Part shown: in pieces, positions 1 through 8,193 of the stretch | Layout of the letters: every line of letters begins with the position of its first letter | Position numbering within the stretch: the first letter of the stretch is position 1 | Source: Dokdonella fugitiva | Lineage (GTDB): Bacteria > Pseudomonadota > Gammaproteobacteria > Xanthomonadales > Rhodanobacteraceae | Assembly: GCF_004342425.1 (NCBI RefSeq) | Contig: NZ_SLWQ01000006.1 | Coordinates: forward strand, 174,512-238,511 | Reading direction: 5' to 3' | DNA: 64,000 nt | Position numbers and translations under genes: made by a program | The notes under the pieces: generated by a model | Seen by the model: the letters and a program-made list of their open reading frames with translations, nothing else | The model's database searches: none | Told to the model about the DNA's origin: nothing

Positions 1-1266
1 TCGCTCTACCATCAACTCTGGGACGCGCCCGCACCGGCGGATCTCGCGAAGGGACTCGCCGAGCTCGACCAGGCGCGCCAGCTCGGCACGGGATCGACGC
101 GCGAGCGCGCGTTCATCGACGCGACGACGGTCTACTACACCGACTACGACCACGTGCCACCCGCTGCGCGCGCGAAGGCGTACGAACAGGCGATGGCCGA
201 CGTCGCCGCGCGCTTCCCCGATGATCCGGAGGCGCAGATCTTCCACGCGCTCGCGCTCGTCGCGACCGCGCCGCCGACGGATCGCTCGCACGCAAACCAG
301 AAGCGCGCGGCCGACATCCTCGAACCGCTCTATCGCCGCTACCCGCAGCATCCCGGCCTCGCGCACTACCTCATCCATGCCTACGACAGCGCCGAGCTCG
401 CGCCGCGCGGCCTCGACGCTGCACGCGCGTACGCGAAGATCGCGCCGTCCGCGCCGCACGCGCTGCACATGCCCTCGCACGTGTTCACGCGGCTCGGCTA
501 CTGGGACGACTCGGTCGCCTCCAACCTCGCCGCGCGCAAGGCCGCGCACCACGCAGGCGACGTCGGCGAGGAACTGCACGCGATGGACTACCTCACCTAC
601 GCCTACCTGCAGCTCGGCCGCAACGCGGACGCGAAGCGTGTCGTCGACGATCTCGCCGCGATGCACGGCCTCGGCGCCGGCAAGTTCAAGATCGGCTACG
701 CCGCCAACGCGATACCCGTGCGCTACGCGATCGAGCGTCGCCAGTGGGCCGAGGCCGCAAAGCTCGAACCGCTGCCCGATTCCGAACCGCACGTCGCCGC
801 GATCGTCTACTGGGCGCGCGCGGTCGGCGCATCGCGCGGCAGGCATCCGAAGGACGCCGACGCCGACATCGCGGCGATCGACGCGAGCATCGGCAAGCTC
901 GACGCGGCCGGCAACGCCTACTGGGCGACGCAGACGCGCGCGCTCGCCGACTCCGCGCGCGCGTGGCAACTGTTCGCGAACGGCAAGACCGACGACGCGA
1001 TCGCGCGCCTGCGCGCCGCCGCCGACACCGAGGACGCCGCGGAAAAGCTGCCGGTGACACCAGGCCCGATCGTGCCTGCGCGCGAGCAGCTCGGCGACCT
1101 CCTGCTCGAAGCAGGCAGGCCGGCGGATGCGCTGCGGGAGTACGAGACGGCGCTGGAGGGAGCGCCGGGGCGGCGTGGCGCGTTGACCGGCGCCGAGCAG
1201 GCGGCGGAGCGCAGCGGCGACGCGGACGCGGCGAAGCGGTATCGCGAGCCGCCGTCGAGGTCGTGA
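1..1266 (+). CDS. TPR-repeat protein (5' end outside window)
   Basis: The reading frame is open from the first base and ends at TGA 1264-1266, so 421 residues are visible and the true start lies upstream. The protein is a chain of helix pairs of tetratricopeptide type. It carries the motif HALHMPSHVFTRLGYWDDS, which I know from a widespread family of proteobacterial TPR proteins of unknown role, often secreted or periplasmic. Repeats are recognisable near FPDDPEAQIFHALALV, HPGLAHYLIHAYD and, at the C-terminus, PADALREYETALEGAPGRRG. A methionine at 154 is possible as a start, but the conserved upstream coding (SLYHQLWDAP..) argues against it. No enzyme motif is visible; a scaffold or binding role is inferred. 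Confidence 0.85.
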   Translation, partial: SLYHQLWDAPAPADLAKGLAELDQARQLGTGSTRERAFIDATTVYYTDYDHVPPAARAKAYEQAMADVAARFPDDPEAQIFHALALVATAPPTDRSHANQKRAADILEPLYRRYPQHPGLAHYLIHAYDSAELAPRGLDAARAYAKIAPSAPHALHMPSHVFTRLGYWDDSVASNLAARKAAHHAGDVGEELHAMDYLTYAYLQLGRNADAKRVVDDLAAMHGLGAGKFKIGYAANAIPVRYAIERRQWAEAAKLEPLPDSEPHVAAIVYWARAVGASRGRHPKDADADIAAIDASIGKLDAAGNAYWATQTRALADSARAWQLFANGKTDDAIARLRAAADTEDAAEKLPVTPGPIVPAREQLGDLLLEAGRPADALREYETALEGAPGRRGALTGAEQAAERSGDADAAKRYREPPSRS

Positions 1267-1348
1267 CCGTCGAGGTCGTGAGCGCGCGAGCGCGACGCCA
1301 CAGGACAGGGCGACGCCGCGAGAACCCGAACGGATCTGCACCCCTGGA

Positions 1349-1423
1349 CGTCATTCCCGCGAAAGCGGGAATCCATGTTGCTGTTGCGCTTCACCCTGCC
1401 CTCTCCCGCAAGCGGGAGAGGGG
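1349..1423. repeat. Two REP-like palindromes
   Basis: The first unit (1349-1376) has arms TTCCCGC/GCGGGAA around a GAAA-type loop. The second (1399-1423) has arms CCCTCTCCCGC/GCGGGAGAGGG. The first is found again, inverted, at 12610-12637. The second type recurs at 12669, 14852, 14889, 30490, 30557 and 33531. They lie between the TPR gene and the convergent CMD gene and could act as transcript-end hairpins for both. Confidence 0.8.
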
Positions 1424-1495
1424 AAAGTCCATTCCTCTGACGTTCGCGGGAGAGGGGAATGTCCATCACCTCTCCCGCTCGATGCGACGCGACGA

Positions 1496-1951
1496 TCAGT
1501 GCGACGCCGGCTTGTAGTAGCCACCGATCGTGCGCGCGGCGATGTTGATGCGGTTCCAGCTGTTGATCGTCACGGTGAGCAGGGTTAGGTCGACGAGTTC
1601 CTGCTCGCTGAACACGTTCTTTGCCTTCTCGTACAGCGCATCGGAGACGGGTTCGGCGCCGGCGAGTTCGGTGAGTTCCTCGGCCCACTGCAGCGCGACC
1701 TGTTCGCGTTCGCTGTAGAGCTTGGTCTCGCGCCAAGCGGGCAGCAGGTACAGGCGCTGTTCGGTTTCGCCGGCGGCGCGCGCATCCTTGCTGTGCATGT
1801 CGAGGCAGAACGCGCAGCCGTTGATCTGCGACACGCGCATGAGCACGAGCTGGATCAGGGCGGGCTCGAGGCGGCCGGCGTCGTGGACGGCGCGACCCAG
1901 GTCGATGAGCGGCTGCATCGCCGGGTAATGGCGCTGGATGTTGAAACGCAT
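1496..1951 (-). CDS. Carboxymuconolactone decarboxylase family protein (AhpD-like)
   Basis: A 151-residue protein of the CMD/AhpD fold. The peroxidatic pair is present as C46-x2-C49 with H53 (NGCAFCLDMHS), the signature of AhpD-like thiol hydroperoxidases. A role in peroxide detoxification is therefore likely, though the substrate is unknown. The ATG at 1951 is preceded by AAGGAG (1958-1963) at a 6-base spacing. It lies directly downstream of an ECF41-type sigma factor on the same strand. ECF41 genes are known to be linked to CMD, oxidoreductase or epimerase genes, so this is very probably the sigma factor's target. A matching promoter sits inside the 3' end of the sigma gene (2002-2028). Confidence 0.9.
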   Translation of the reverse strand: MRFNIQRHYPAMQPLIDLGRAVHDAGRLEPALIQLVLMRVSQINGCAFCLDMHSKDARAAGETEQRLYLLPAWRETKLYSEREQVALQWAEELTELAGAEPVSDALYEKAKNVFSEQELVDLTLLTVTINSWNRINIAARTIGGYYKPASH

Positions 1952-1991
1952 GACGGACTCCTTGCGATACACGCGGCCGGAATCGGCCGCT

Positions 1992-2885
1992 TCAATGCAA
2001 GGACGCGGACGCGCGCGGTTTCGTGACAGCGTGGATGCGCGCGAGCTTCTCCGGATGGCGCAGTGCGTGGATCGCGGTGATGCGATCGCCGTCGCCTTCG
2101 ACCCACATCGCGCTCGCGAGCACGTCGCCGTCGTACATGAACAACGCGGGTTCGCCGTTGAGCATGGACAGTTCGTAGCGCACGCCGCCGAGGTTGCGCG
2201 CGAGCTGCAGGTACAGCCGCGCGAGGCGATCCGCGCCGTGCAGCGGGTGCAGGGTCGCGCGCGCGACGCCGCCACCGTCGCTGACGTGCACCGCGTCCTC
2301 GGCGAACAGCGCGCGCAAGGTATCGAGGCGCGGCTCCGCCATCGCGGCGACGAAGCGTTCGAGCAGGCGCTTCTGCATCGCACCGTCGACGTGGAAGCGC
2401 GGCCGCCCTTCGCGCAGGCGCGCTTTCGCGCGGTGCACGCGCTGGCGGCAGGCGTCCTCGGCGATGTCGAGGATCGCCGCGGCCTCGGCGTGGCTGTAAT
2501 CGAACACTTCGTGCAGCAGGAAGGCGGCGCGTTCCTCCGGACTCAGGCGTTCGAGCAGGAGCAGGAACGACAAGGTCAGCGACTCCCCGCGTTCGAGCGT
2601 CGCATCCGGCGACCCGGTGTCGTCGGGGAGCGGCTCGGGCAGCCACGGGCCGACGTAGTGCTCGCGCTCGGCCTTAGCGCGGCGCAGGCGATCGAGCGCG
2701 AGGCGCGTCGTCACCGTGACGAGCCAGGCTTCGGGATCATCGAGCGCCGCGAGGTCCTGCGCGTGCAGGCGCAGCCAGGCCTCGTGCACGATGTCCTCGG
2801 CGTCCGCGGGCGTGCCGAGCATGCGATAGGCGAGCCCGAACAGGCGCGAGCGGTGGGTTTCGAACAGGGTGGTGGCGGCATCCAC
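1992..2885 (-). CDS. ECF sigma factor of the ECF41 (SigJ-like) type
   Basis: A 297-residue sigma factor. Region 2 is at about residues 5-75 (FGLAYRMLGTPADAEDIVHE), region 4 at about 100-160 (LSPEERAAFLLHEVFDYSH) and a SnoaL-like domain occupies the last 110 residues. The linker motif GPWLPEP (79-85) and the C-terminal DGGG are hallmarks of the ECF41 group, where the fused C-terminal domain replaces an anti-sigma factor; the position after DGGG is V here, not the usual K. The GTG at 2885 is chosen because GGAG stands 9 bases before it and region 2 begins right after it. The longer frame to 3086 has no family similarity. A TGTCACG-N16-CGTC promoter lies 29 bases upstream, which suggests autoregulation. 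Confidence 0.9.
   Translation of the reverse strand: MDAATTLFETHRSRLFGLAYRMLGTPADAEDIVHEAWLRLHAQDLAALDDPEAWLVTVTTRLALDRLRRAKAEREHYVGPWLPEPLPDDTGSPDATLERGESLTLSFLLLLERLSPEERAAFLLHEVFDYSHAEAAAILDIAEDACRQRVHRAKARLREGRPRFHVDGAMQKRLLERFVAAMAEPRLDTLRALFAEDAVHVSDGGGVARATLHPLHGADRLARLYLQLARNLGGVRYELSMLNGEPALFMYDGDVLASAMWVEGDGDRITAIHALRHPEKLARIHAVTKPRASASLH
2002..2028 (-). promoter_or_regulatory. ECF41-type promoter for the CMD gene
   Basis: On the minus strand: TGTCACG (2028-2022), 16 bases, CGTC (2005-2002). This agrees with the ECF41 consensus I recall (TGTCACA-N16-CGTC). It lies within the 3' end of the sigma gene, about 50 bases before the CMD start codon. Confidence 0.7.
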
Positions 2886-2913
2886 GGGCGTATTCTCCGT
2901 CAGTCGATGCCAG

Positions 2914-2940
2914 GACGTATGGGCGGGCTGGAACGTGACA
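2914..2940 (-). promoter_or_regulatory. ECF41-type promoter for the sigma gene
   Basis: On the minus strand: TGTCACG (2940-2934), 16 bases, CGTC (2917-2914), then about 28 bases to the GTG start. The -35, spacer length and -10 are the same as in the promoter ahead of the CMD gene. Confidence 0.72.
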
Positions 2941-3051
2941 GTCGTGGAGCCCCTCGCGTGCACGTCGCGCCGGCGCCCCATCGGATAGGGCGGACCAAGG
3001 CGCGTAGCGCCGGTGCGCGGCTCGACCGCCCCTACGGTTTCTGCGTACGAA

Positions 3052-3075
3052 CCGCCCCGGCCGAAGCCGGGGCGG
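3052..3075 (-). terminator. Hairpin after the chitinase gene
   Basis: Perfect 10-bp stem CCGCCCCGGC/GCCGGGGCGG. On the minus strand the loop is TTCG, a very stable tetraloop. It starts 34 bases past the chitinase stop codon. There is no clear T-tract. Confidence 0.6.
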
Positions 3076-3109
3076 CCCGCATCCATCGCGCGGGATCAGC
3101 CGCGCCGGG

Positions 3110-5158
3110 TCATTGCAACCCGTTCCTGATCGCGGTCGCGAGCGTGCCCTGCGCGTCGTCGCCGCTGAACTCCCAGAAGAACGCGCCGCCGAGGCCTTGC
3201 GTCTTCACGTAGCTCATCTTGGTCTGGATCATCGCGGGCGTGTCGTAGCTCCAGAACGTCGTGCCGTTGTACGCCCACGTCGCCATCGCGGCGTTGTCGG
3301 TGTAGATCGGGTAGTTGAGGTTCTTCAGCACGTGGTAGTCCTCGTTGCCCGCTTCGTACGTGCCGGGCGCGGGGCTGCCGGACTGGTAAAGGCCGTGGTT
3401 GCTGCCGGCCGGCACGTTGGTCCAGCCGCGGCCGTAGAAGCCGATGCCGAGCGAGAGCTTGGCGGGTGGCACGCCGCGCGACAGGAATGCCTCGATCGCG
3501 TCGTTGGTGTTGTAGAACTTCTGGTCGCCGGTGGACGGATCCTGCGGCGAGGCGAACAGCGCCGAGTGATGATTGGTCTGCGCATCCCACGAGCCGTGGA
3601 AGTCGTAGGTCATCACGTTGATGAAGTCGAGCGACTGCGAATACGTCGCCGGGTCCGTCACGCGGATCTTGTCGACGCCGGCGCCGGCCGCGATCGTGAG
3701 CAGCAGGCCCGGACGCACCGCGTCGAGCTGGCGTCGGAACTCGGCGAGCAGCGCGGTGAAATTCGCGCCGTCCTCGGCGCTGCCGCAGCTGAGGCCGCAC
3801 GCGACCGGGTATTCCCAGTCGATGTCGATGCCGTCGAACACGCCCGCGGCCGCGCCCGCCCCGCCCGCCCCGTCGCTCGCGGGCAGGTTGCCGCGGATGT
3901 AGGCGTCGATGCACGAAGCGACGAAAGCCTGGCGGTTCTCCGGACGCGCCGCGCTCGAGAAGCCGCGCGACCAGGTCCAGCCGCCGAGCGAGATCAGCAC
4001 CTTGAGGCCCGGGTACTTGGCCTTGAGCTGCTTGAGCTGGTTCCAGTTGCCGCGCAGCGGCTGGTCCCAGGTGTCGGCGACGCCGCTCACGCTCTCCGCC
4101 GCGCCGAACGCCTTGGTGTAATCCGCGAACGCGTCGCCGCCCGCGCCCGTGTTCGGGTCGGACGGGATGTTCACGCCGACTTCGCAGCGGTTGTTGCGCA
4201 CGTTGCCGAACGCGTAGTTGATGTGCGTGAGCTTGGCCGCCGTACCGCTGGTGTCGATGTTCTTCACGCGGTAGTTGCGCGCGTAGATGCCCCACTGCGC
4301 GAAATAGCCGAGCACGCGCTTGCTGCCGGGCGGCGGCGTCGCCTTCGTGCTCACGCTGACCGGCGCGCTCAGCGCGGAGGTGTTGCCGGCGCCGTCGCGC
4401 GCGCGTACCTGGAACGTGTATGCGGTCGATGGCGTAAGCGCGGTCGCCGTGTAGGTGGTGCCGCTGACCGTCGCGAGCGGGCTGCCCCCGCGATAGACGT
4501 CGTAGCCGGTCACGCCGACGTTGTCGGTCGACGCGTTCCAGCCGAGGCTGATCGTCGTATCCGTCTGCGACGGCGAGGCGAGCCCTGTCGGCACGCTCGG
4601 CGGCGTGGTGTCGTTCTGCGCGGCCTGCACGGCGACCGACACGGCGTTCGACGTCGTCGATGCGCCCTGGTTGTCGGTGGCGACCGCGGTGAGGCTGTAG
4701 TTGCCAGCCGCCGCGTTGCTCCACGTGACCGAATACGGCGCGCTCGTGTCGACGCCGAGCGAGGTCGTGCCGCGGAAGAACTCCACCTTGGTGATGCTGC
4801 CGTCGCTGTCGGACGCGGTCGCGCTCACCGTGATGTTCGCGCCCGCCGCGAACGTGCTGCCGTTCGCCGGCGCGGTGACCGACACGCTCGGCGGCTGGTT
4901 CGTGCCACCGCCACCGCAAGCGCCGAGGTCCTGGTACCAGCCGCACGACGGACAATAGTTCGGTGCGGCGTTCCAGATCGGCACGAGGGCCTGGTACAGG
5001 CGACCCTGGTAGGTCATGCGGTCGCCGGGGTTGTAGATCGTGCTCGCGTTCCATGCGGCAACGCCGTTGCAGTTGACGGTCTGCGCGAACGCGCAGGCGC
5101 TGCACGCGAGCGTGAACAGCCATGGCAGGAATCGAAGTCTGCGGATCAAGTCGGGCAT
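3110..5158 (-). CDS. Secreted multidomain chitinase, GH18
   Basis: A 682-residue chitinase that hydrolyses beta-1,4-GlcNAc linkages. In order: signal peptide (about 1-25, ending AFA-QT); CBM5/12 chitin-binding module (about 26-85, with AAWNASTIYNPGDRMTYQG); bacterial Ig-like domain (about 90-185); fibronectin type III domain (about 190-280); GH18 barrel (about 290-680). The catalytic motif DGIDIDWEYP gives the proton donor E449. ATG 5158 has GGAG 8 bases upstream and opens the signal peptide; the longer frame adds a basic, non-conserved stretch. The 815-base region upstream holds LacI-type palindromes that fit GlcNAc/chitin control. Secretion to the medium is inferred from the domain layout. 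Confidence 0.95.
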   Translation of the reverse strand: MPDLIRRLRFLPWLFTLACSACAFAQTVNCNGVAAWNASTIYNPGDRMTYQGRLYQALVPIWNAAPNYCPSCGWYQDLGACGGGGTNQPPSVSVTAPANGSTFAAGANITVSATASDSDGSITKVEFFRGTTSLGVDTSAPYSVTWSNAAAGNYSLTAVATDNQGASTTSNAVSVAVQAAQNDTTPPSVPTGLASPSQTDTTISLGWNASTDNVGVTGYDVYRGGSPLATVSGTTYTATALTPSTAYTFQVRARDGAGNTSALSAPVSVSTKATPPPGSKRVLGYFAQWGIYARNYRVKNIDTSGTAAKLTHINYAFGNVRNNRCEVGVNIPSDPNTGAGGDAFADYTKAFGAAESVSGVADTWDQPLRGNWNQLKQLKAKYPGLKVLISLGGWTWSRGFSSAARPENRQAFVASCIDAYIRGNLPASDGAGGAGAAAGVFDGIDIDWEYPVACGLSCGSAEDGANFTALLAEFRRQLDAVRPGLLLTIAAGAGVDKIRVTDPATYSQSLDFINVMTYDFHGSWDAQTNHHSALFASPQDPSTGDQKFYNTNDAIEAFLSRGVPPAKLSLGIGFYGRGWTNVPAGSNHGLYQSGSPAPGTYEAGNEDYHVLKNLNYPIYTDNAAMATWAYNGTTFWSYDTPAMIQTKMSYVKTQGLGGAFFWEFSGDDAQGTLATAIRNGLQ

Positions 5159-5546
5159 GGTCGTGCTCCGGTTGTCGTCGTTGAACAATGGCCGGGAGGG
5201 CCCGGCCGCTCTCTCCGCCCGCGATCGCTCTCTCCCGATCGCGGGCAATGCGAAACCGCGGCAGGCGCGCGACGCGCCTGCAGTGAAGGCAGCACGGAAA
5301 GGCCGCGCGCGGAGCGACGCGGCTCGGGTCAGGCGAGGCTTGCGATGTGGCTCATGTCGATCACCCCATGCCGTAGTCGGTCGGACGTGTCACGAGCAAA
5401 TGCAGATCGGCCGCCGCACGCGCGGCGGTCACCATGGAACCGGACGCGGCATTCGATCCGCGCGACCGACTCCGTGATCGATTGCGGCGGCCGCAAGTGC
5501 AGCGCCGCGACCGACGTGGAAATCCGCCCCGAAGCGTGCGCGCGGA

Positions 5547-5562
5547 TTGACAACGTTGTCAA
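5547..5562. promoter_or_regulatory. Perfect 16-bp palindrome, LacI-type (NagR-like) operator
   Basis: TTGACAACGTTGTCAA is a perfect palindrome with the central CG typical of LacI-family sites. It resembles, as I recall them, NagR sites of chitin/GlcNAc genes in gammaproteobacteria. It lies 389 bases upstream of the chitinase start codon. Confidence 0.55.
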
Positions 5563-5715
5563 ACGATTTTCCTCAATTTGTAGACGGGCGCACATTTTGC
5601 GCCGGATGTTGCGGCGCCGCGTGATTTTGGCCTGAAACGGGCCAATCGCGCATGATCGACGACCGGCGCCGACGTGTCGGTGGCGTCTGTGCAATGCATC
5701 TTCGCGGGATCACGA

Positions 5716-5740
5716 TGTCAGTTGGCTGACAACCTTGTCA
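5716..5740. promoter_or_regulatory. Second operator-like site, two overlapping palindromes
   Basis: TGACAACCTTGTCA (5727-5740) matches the core of the 5547 palindrome except at the centre. It overlaps TGTCAG-TTGG-CTGACA (5716-5731), an exact inverted repeat. The centres of this site and of the 5547 site are about 179 bases apart, compatible with DNA looping by a tetrameric LacI-type repressor. Confidence 0.4.
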
Positions 5741-5787
5741 TCCTGCGCCCCAGGACGACCGGACGGTCTCCCGTCGCACGCGCGGTG

Positions 5788-5966
5788 ACTGCAGGAACCC
5801 ACCCTGTGGGGGCGACCGCAACGTCGCGATGCATCGAGGCGCGGCGGTCGCGCACAAGGGTGCGCCTGCAGGTGATATGCGCCGCGTTGATGTGGGAGCA
5901 GCGGAAGTCGCAATGCATCCTGCGCTGCGCTGGTGGCGGCACGCGTCGTGCGCGTACCGCCCTACG
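5788..5966. repeat. Dispersed intergenic repeats (GGAGCGCACCC family and CGTACCGCCCTACG family)
   Basis: Inverted pieces such as ACCCTGTGGGGGCGACC, GGTCGCGCACAAGGGTGCGCC and GTGGGAGCAGCGGAAGTCGC, then the inverted form of the GTAGGGCGGTACGCGC repeat at 5934-5966. The same building blocks recur at 7830, 22730, 37515, 44757, 50866 and 54955. Confidence 0.7.
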
Positions 5967-5973
5967 GTTCCGC

Positions 5974-6381
5974 TCAACCCTTGCCTTCGACGTATCGCGC
6001 GAAGTTGTCGAGGATCGCCTGCCAGCCCTGGCGCTGCATCTCGACCGGATTCTCCGTCTCGGCGTCGAACGTCACGCGCACGTCGACGCCCTCGCCGGCG
6101 GGCGCGAACTCGACGACGGCCGCGCGATCGCCGAAGGAGAACTCGAGCCGCTCGTTGGGCACGACCTTCGTGTACGTGCCCGCGAAATCGAAGCCGAAGC
6201 TGCCGTCCTTCGCTTCCATGCGCGAGGAGAACTCGCCGCCCTCGCGCAGATCGACCGTGGACGCGGTCGTGTGCCAGTCCTCGCTCGCCGCATTCCAGCG
6301 CAGGATGTCCTCCGGCGTCGTGTACGCGCGCCAGGCGGCGGCGACGGGGGCGTGGACGTGGCTTTCGACGCTGATCTTCAT
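5974..6381 (-). CDS. SRPBCC / AHSA1-type polyketide-cyclase-like protein
   Basis: A 135-residue START-like protein. It begins MKISVESHVHAPVAAAWRAY with TTPEDILRWNAASEDWHTT, the pattern of the AHSA1 (activator of Hsp90 ATPase homologue 1-like) family. It ends with the family's long C-terminal helix (QRQGWQAILDNFARYVEGKG). These proteins bind small hydrophobic ligands; the physiological role is usually unknown. ATG 6381 has GAGGAA 7 bases upstream. The longer frame to 6546 is cysteine/arginine-rich and not conserved. It lies 157 bases after the DUF72 gene on the same strand. Confidence 0.9.
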   Translation of the reverse strand: MKISVESHVHAPVAAAWRAYTTPEDILRWNAASEDWHTTASTVDLREGGEFSSRMEAKDGSFGFDFAGTYTKVVPNERLEFSFGDRAAVVEFAPAGEGVDVRVTFDAETENPVEMQRQGWQAILDNFARYVEGKG

Positions 6382-6538
6382 GGTGCATTCCTCGATGATG
6401 GATGGACAAAAGGGCCGGGCTTTCCGGCCTTCACCACATGCGACGAACGAGCGACACGCCGATCGACATCGAATCGCGCGACGACATGACCTTCGGGAGC
6501 GCGGCTTTTCCGCGCAACCCTCGCCATCGCGAATCGCC

Positions 6539-7282
6539 CTACCCACGCCCCGGCGCCCTCACCAGTGCCTGCAGCTTCAACGCATCGCTCGTCGCATGAC
6601 GCCCGGCCGTGTTGTCGAGGATGCACCACCGCTCGCGCGTGCGCGCGCTGCGTCGCGCGAGGCGCGCCGCGATGCGCCCGAGCGCGGCATCCGCATACGC
6701 GTCGTAGTACACGCGCGGCGAGCCGTGCAGGCGGATGTATTCGACCGCATGATCGCCGCCCGGCACCGCCGCGCGCGGGACGCGCGCGGGATCGGCGGCG
6801 ACGCGGGCGATGCCGAGGTCACGCAAGGCTGCGTCGACCGCGGCCGTGAACCATGACGCGTGGCGCGGCTCGCACGCGACCGGCCCCTCGTGCAGCTTGC
6901 GCAACTGCCTGAAGAACGCGAGCGCCGTGGCCGCATCGAATCCGAGGTTCGGCGGCAGTTGCAGCAACAGCACGCCGAGTTTCCGGCCCAGTTCATCCAC
7001 CTGCCCGAGGAACGACTTCAGCTCCGACCTGCAATCGTCCAAGCGCCGGTCGTGGCTGATCACGCGCGGCATCTTGGCCGCGAAGCGGAAGCCTGCCGGC
7101 ACCATTCCGGCCCACTTCGCATAGGTCTGCGGGCGGTGCGGCCGGTGGAACGAGGAGTTGATTTCGACCGCAGCGAACACGCGCGCATAGCGCTCGAGGT
7201 GCGAGCCTTCGTGTGGGAATGCATCCGCCTGCGTCGTCGCGATCGACCAGCCGGCGCAGCCTATGCGGATTCTCGTGTGCAT
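6539..7282 (-). CDS. DUF72 (YecE-like) protein
   Basis: A 247-residue TIM-barrel-like protein of the YecE family. Family features visible: N-terminal IRIGCAGWSI, the EINSSFHRPHRPQTYAKW segment, FRFAAKMPRVISHDRRL, and the C-terminal YIRLHGSPRVYYDAYAD followed by CILDNTAGRHAT. The function of this widely conserved family is not established. The start at 7282 is chosen because DUF72 proteins begin just before the GxxGW motif. The ribosome site is weak, and a start at 7309 would add nine residues. It follows a DUF1801 gene by 67 bases and may be cotranscribed with it. Confidence 0.88.
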   Translation of the reverse strand: MHTRIRIGCAGWSIATTQADAFPHEGSHLERYARVFAAVEINSSFHRPHRPQTYAKWAGMVPAGFRFAAKMPRVISHDRRLDDCRSELKSFLGQVDELGRKLGVLLLQLPPNLGFDAATALAFFRQLRKLHEGPVACEPRHASWFTAAVDAALRDLGIARVAADPARVPRAAVPGGDHAVEYIRLHGSPRVYYDAYADAALGRIAARLARRSARTRERWCILDNTAGRHATSDALKLQALVRAPGRG

Positions 7283-7349
7283 GGCGACACATCGTCGCGG
7301 TTCGACCATGAACGGCCGATTTCCCACGCACGCGCCAGCGTCGGCTCGG

Positions 7350-7808
7350 CTACGAAACGCCTTCGCCGTCCAGCCGGCCACGCACGTCCGCGTAGGCCGC
7401 GTGGATCAACGCCAGCAACGCCGCTTCGTGGACCTTCCCGCCGGGCCGAAGCTTGACGTGGCGCATCGCCTTGCCCGTTCCCTGCAGCAGACCCGCAGGA
7501 TCGCTGAGCGCGGCACCGTGGAAGAAGCCGACATTGACGTGCGCCTTGAACGTCGCGACGTAGGCGAACGCCGCGTCGCCGACGCAGGCGGTCGGCTGAC
7601 CGTCGTGCATGAGCTCGCGCACGTCGTCGCCGCAGGCACGCAGGCGTTCGAACCACGTGCGTGCGATCGAGCGCAGCTCGGTCGGGCCGGTGCGCAGCCA
7701 TGCACCGACGTCCGCAGCGCGCTTCACCGCTCCGGACAGGCGAAAGACGTCTTCGCGGCCGGTCAGGTCGCGCAGATCCAGCGGAAGGCGACGCGTGCGT
7801 TTGCTCAT
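7350..7808 (-). CDS. DUF1801 domain protein
   Basis: A 152-residue protein with the DUF1801 (YdhG-like) pattern: conserved VRELMHDGQPTACVGDAAFAYVATFKAHVNVGFF, followed by LLQGTGKAMRHVKLRPG and a C-terminal helix. The fold is known structurally but no activity is assigned. The start at 7808 (MSKRTRRLP) gives the usual family length. The longer frame to 8015 runs through dispersed repeat DNA and is rejected. A second, more divergent DUF1801 gene lies at 22206. Confidence 0.8.
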   Translation of the reverse strand: MSKRTRRLPLDLRDLTGREDVFRLSGAVKRAADVGAWLRTGPTELRSIARTWFERLRACGDDVRELMHDGQPTACVGDAAFAYVATFKAHVNVGFFHGAALSDPAGLLQGTGKAMRHVKLRPGGKVHEAALLALIHAAYADVRGRLDGEGVS

Positions 7809-8193
7809 CTCATGCAAATCCTGCACTGCGAAAAGCATCGCGGCTTCCGCCGCTCCCACGAACGCGGCATGCGACACCATCTGCAGGAGCGCACCCTGTG
7901 CGCGACCGTCGCGCCCCGGTGCCGCGCGGCGCCTGGTCTCCACAAACGCGCGCGGGTGCTTGCATGCAGGAGCGACATCAGTCGCGATGCCCTTGCTGTT
8001 CCGTTGCGCCGGCACGGCGGCGGATTCGCGCTACGCGCCTTGATCTGCCTTGCGACGCTTGCATCCGTCCGATGCTGAACGAATGCGCCGCAAATCCGCC
8101 CTTCCCCGTTTCACTATCCTAAACCATCGGGGGCTTGCGGCAAGCCCCCGCCCAAGGCGCCCAATCGCCGGCCTCGAACGGGCCGGAGGCGCC
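7809..8193. repeat. Intergenic region made largely of dispersed repeats
   Basis: Between divergent genes. 7830-7985 contains the GGAGCGCACCCTGTGCGCGACCG unit, an ATCGCGGCTTCCGCCGCTCCCAC unit and a GGAGCGACATCAGTCGCGAT unit. The rest has no recognised feature apart from the hairpin at 8129-8149, so promoters for both flanking genes must lie in or beside repeat DNA. Confidence 0.65.
8129..8149. other. Stem-loop in the monooxygenase leader
   Basis: Perfect 9-bp stem GGGGGCTTG/CAAGCCCCC with a 3-base loop, 45 bases before the start codon at 8194. There is no T-tract. It may be a repeat-derived hairpin or affect leader stability. Confidence 0.4.

Larger units (their letters stand above)
5159..5973. 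other. Long intergenic region upstream of the chitinase
   Basis: There are 815 bases without a convincing gene. The first 380 show no recognisable feature. At 5540-5745 the sequence becomes A+T-richer and holds palindromic operator-like sites. The part from 5788 to 5966 is made of dispersed repeats. A minus-strand frame at 5329-5694 has arginine-rich, shadow-like composition and is not called. Confidence 0.6.

Noticed and set aside
3113..5635. 840-residue plus-strand frame opposite the chitinase
   Set aside because: Antisense shadow of a strongly supported GH18 gene. It has no ribosome site and no family motifs.
5329..5694. 121-residue minus-strand frame between the chitinase and AHSA1 genes
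   Set aside because: Arginine-rich, no ribosome site, no family pattern, and it crosses the operator-like palindromes.
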